Source: CAYOUV01 sp964407265 (GTDB taxonomy: Bacteria; Chloroflexota; Anaerolineae; Anaerolineales; Villigracilaceae). From it: DNA of 64,000 bases. Shown here piece by piece: positions 63,059 to 64,000 of this stretch. The translations under genes and the position numbers were made by a program. Position 1 is the stretch's first letter; the number at the start of each line of letters is the position of its first letter. Under the pieces are notes generated by a model. It was not told the DNA's origin. It searched no databases and was given only the letters and a program-made list of their open reading frames with translations. The DNA lies in assembly GCA_964407265.1 (NCBI GenBank), contig CAYOUV010000001.1, positions 73,182 to 137,181 on the forward strand, read 5' to 3'.

Positions 63059-63067
63059 CGATAGAAT

Positions 63068-63667
63068 TTATTTTTTGCGTAAACGAAGTAAAACAGCGAA
63101 GATTAAAAAGAATCCACCGATACAAAGCGCGCCCAGGCGCAGACTGGTATAGACATTTATTGGCGTCAATGCAGCGGGGTTTTGCGGTAAGAGAGTCGGG
63201 GTTGGGTATGGTGTCGAAGTCATGGTTGGCACCTGGGGAGTAGGTTGATTCGCAGGAGTAGCGGTCAGGGTGGGGGTCTCAACCGGGGTGTAGTTCCGCA
63301 CTCTTAGACCGGAAACTGTCGTCGCGATGTGTTTACCGTCCTGTAAATTTACCCGCAAGCGCAGGGTATAAGTGCCGTCGGTAAGAGTGGTTGTATCCCA
63401 GGTTCCCAAAGGGCCATTCTTGACCGGCTGTTCACTGGATTGGATTAAAAACCAGTTACTGGATGTATCGCCGGCAAAGGCAAATGCGATCTCAGCTGAC
63501 TGGAAACCCGGCACATCGCTCGTCCCGGTGATAGTGACTGGTCCCTGTATAACCTGGCCGGACTGCGGTGAAGTGATAACGACGGGGGATGTTTCAACCT
63601 GCGCAGAAACAGGCTGTATGAGCCAGATCGTTGTTAAAAAACCCAAACTCAGGAAGAATCGCCGCAT
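63068..63667 (-). CDS. Secreted or membrane-stalked protein with Thr/Pro-rich linker
   Basis: 199 residues from ATG 63667, 5 bases after the small upstream gene; a longer frame overlaps that gene. A signal peptide (1-24, IQPVSAQ) leads to a beta domain (about 28-125) with SPQSGQVIQGPVTITGTSD, an Ig-like fold often found in cell-surface proteins. A Thr/Pro-rich linker (about 130-165) and a C-terminal membrane helix (about 173-193) follow, with a basic end. No activity can be named. Confidence 0.75.
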   Translation of the reverse strand: MRRFFLSLGFLTTIWLIQPVSAQVETSPVVITSPQSGQVIQGPVTITGTSDVPGFQSAEIAFAFAGDTSSNWFLIQSSEQPVKNGPLGTWDTTTLTDGTYTLRLRVNLQDGKHIATTVSGLRVRNYTPVETPTLTATPANQPTPQVPTMTSTPYPTPTLLPQNPAALTPINVYTSLRLGALCIGGFFLIFAVLLRLRKK

Positions 63668-63672
63668 TGGTC

Positions 63673-63873
63673 TTAGAAGAGCCGAAACCAGTTTGTGCCG
63701 GAGAGGATCGAACAGGACATCAAAATAAAAATTAGCAACAAAACCAATCCGCATCCAAAGCCGGTGCACGAGCAACCCCGTCCAAAGCCAAAATGGTCTT
63801 GCAGCCAGTCGAAGAGTTTATCCAGCAAGAACAATTCGAGCAGACCGGCCAGACATCCGGGACGATCGTTCAC
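63673..63873 (-). CDS. Small Cys/Gly-rich hydrophobic protein
   Basis: 66 residues from GTG, chosen because AGGAGGAGG lies 5 bases before it. The middle part has GFGRGCSCTGFGCG with three Cys in an eight-residue span, followed by a hydrophobic helix (LVLLLIFILM). It is the first gene of the pth-mfd operon. A link to any known family is not evident. Confidence 0.6.
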   Translation of the reverse strand: MNDRPGCLAGLLELFLLDKLFDWLQDHFGFGRGCSCTGFGCGLVLLLIFILMSCSILSGTNWFRLF

Positions 63874-63908
63874 GGTATCCTCCTCCTATAAAATCCCACA
63901 GAACCTTA

Positions 63909-63937
63909 AGTCTATCACGAAGAAAAAAACGGGTCAA
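63909..63937 (-). promoter_or_regulatory. Promoter of the pth-mfd operon
   Basis: On the minus strand TTGACC (63932-63937) and TAGACT (63909-63914), spacing 17 bases, about 36 bases before the GTG start. Confidence 0.75.
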
Positions 63938-64000
63938 CAATCGCACATCCCTCTCTGGAACTGTTTTGTAAATATCATCTTTTGAAGTAGAATACAGCCT

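Overview
The window looks like a bacterial chromosome segment of moderately high GC, probably Chloroflexota class Anaerolineae. This is inferred from gene content and style: Ala/Pro/Thr-rich lipoprotein linkers, an SPFH protein ending in a helix-turn-helix, a tungsten-type aldehyde oxidoreductase, YtxH-like small proteins and FadN-type beta-oxidation. No marker gene settles the species. Genes are tightly packed, no intergenic gap exceeds about 240 bases, and no transposase, integrase, CRISPR array or rRNA is visible. One tRNA (Leu, GAG) is present.

Bases 1-12026 run on the plus strand and centre on a molybdenum hydroxylase: an FAD subunit, a fused FeS/Mo catalytic subunit whose N-terminal cluster has lost all four Cys ligands, an intervening membrane phosphatase and an XdhC-type maturation factor. 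An LLM oxidoreductase, a thioesterase, MscS, a CBS-pyrophosphatase, a TolB-like lectern protein and an SPFH-HTH protein lie among them. Bases 12083-18008 (minus) hold MoxR ATPase, VWA protein, tungsten-type AOR and NAD(P)HX repair. Bases 18161-25497 carry an SCP2 protein, an amino-acid ABC pair without its ATPase, tRNA-Leu, plsX, a NERD-like membrane protein, an unexplained structured element and DinG.

Bases 25505-33646 (minus) are one fatty-acid beta-oxidation operon: TetR with its operator, MBL hydrolase, two acyl-CoA dehydrogenases (one lacking the usual catalytic Glu), FadN-like, thiolase and SCP2. Bases 33716-39951 (plus) hold small membrane proteins, a methyltransferase, hemolysin III, a lipase-like hydrolase and an orphan E1 alpha/beta pair. 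Bases 39988-47085 form a metal-homeostasis island: a DtxR/IdeR regulator behind a promoter buried in DtxR boxes, a membrane-anchored DtxR-FeoA fusion, MntH, a double universal stress protein, and FeoB split into two genes with a UPF0316 (DUF2179) membrane protein between them.

At 48920-53290 the uvrB gene is separated by an AT-rich insert from a relic of a second uvrB 5' end, and both ends carry a GAAC-N4-GTTC SOS-type box. The right end (53362-63937, minus) has a repeat lipoprotein, an ornithine-cyclodeaminase-like gene, and an operon of a 66-residue protein, a secreted stalk protein, pth, mfd and a 1183-residue fusion of two oligopeptide permeases with a degenerate M28 peptidase domain. The most unusual items are this fusion, the split FeoB/FeoA-DtxR system, the ligand-free Mo-hydroxylase FeS domain and the uvrB scar.
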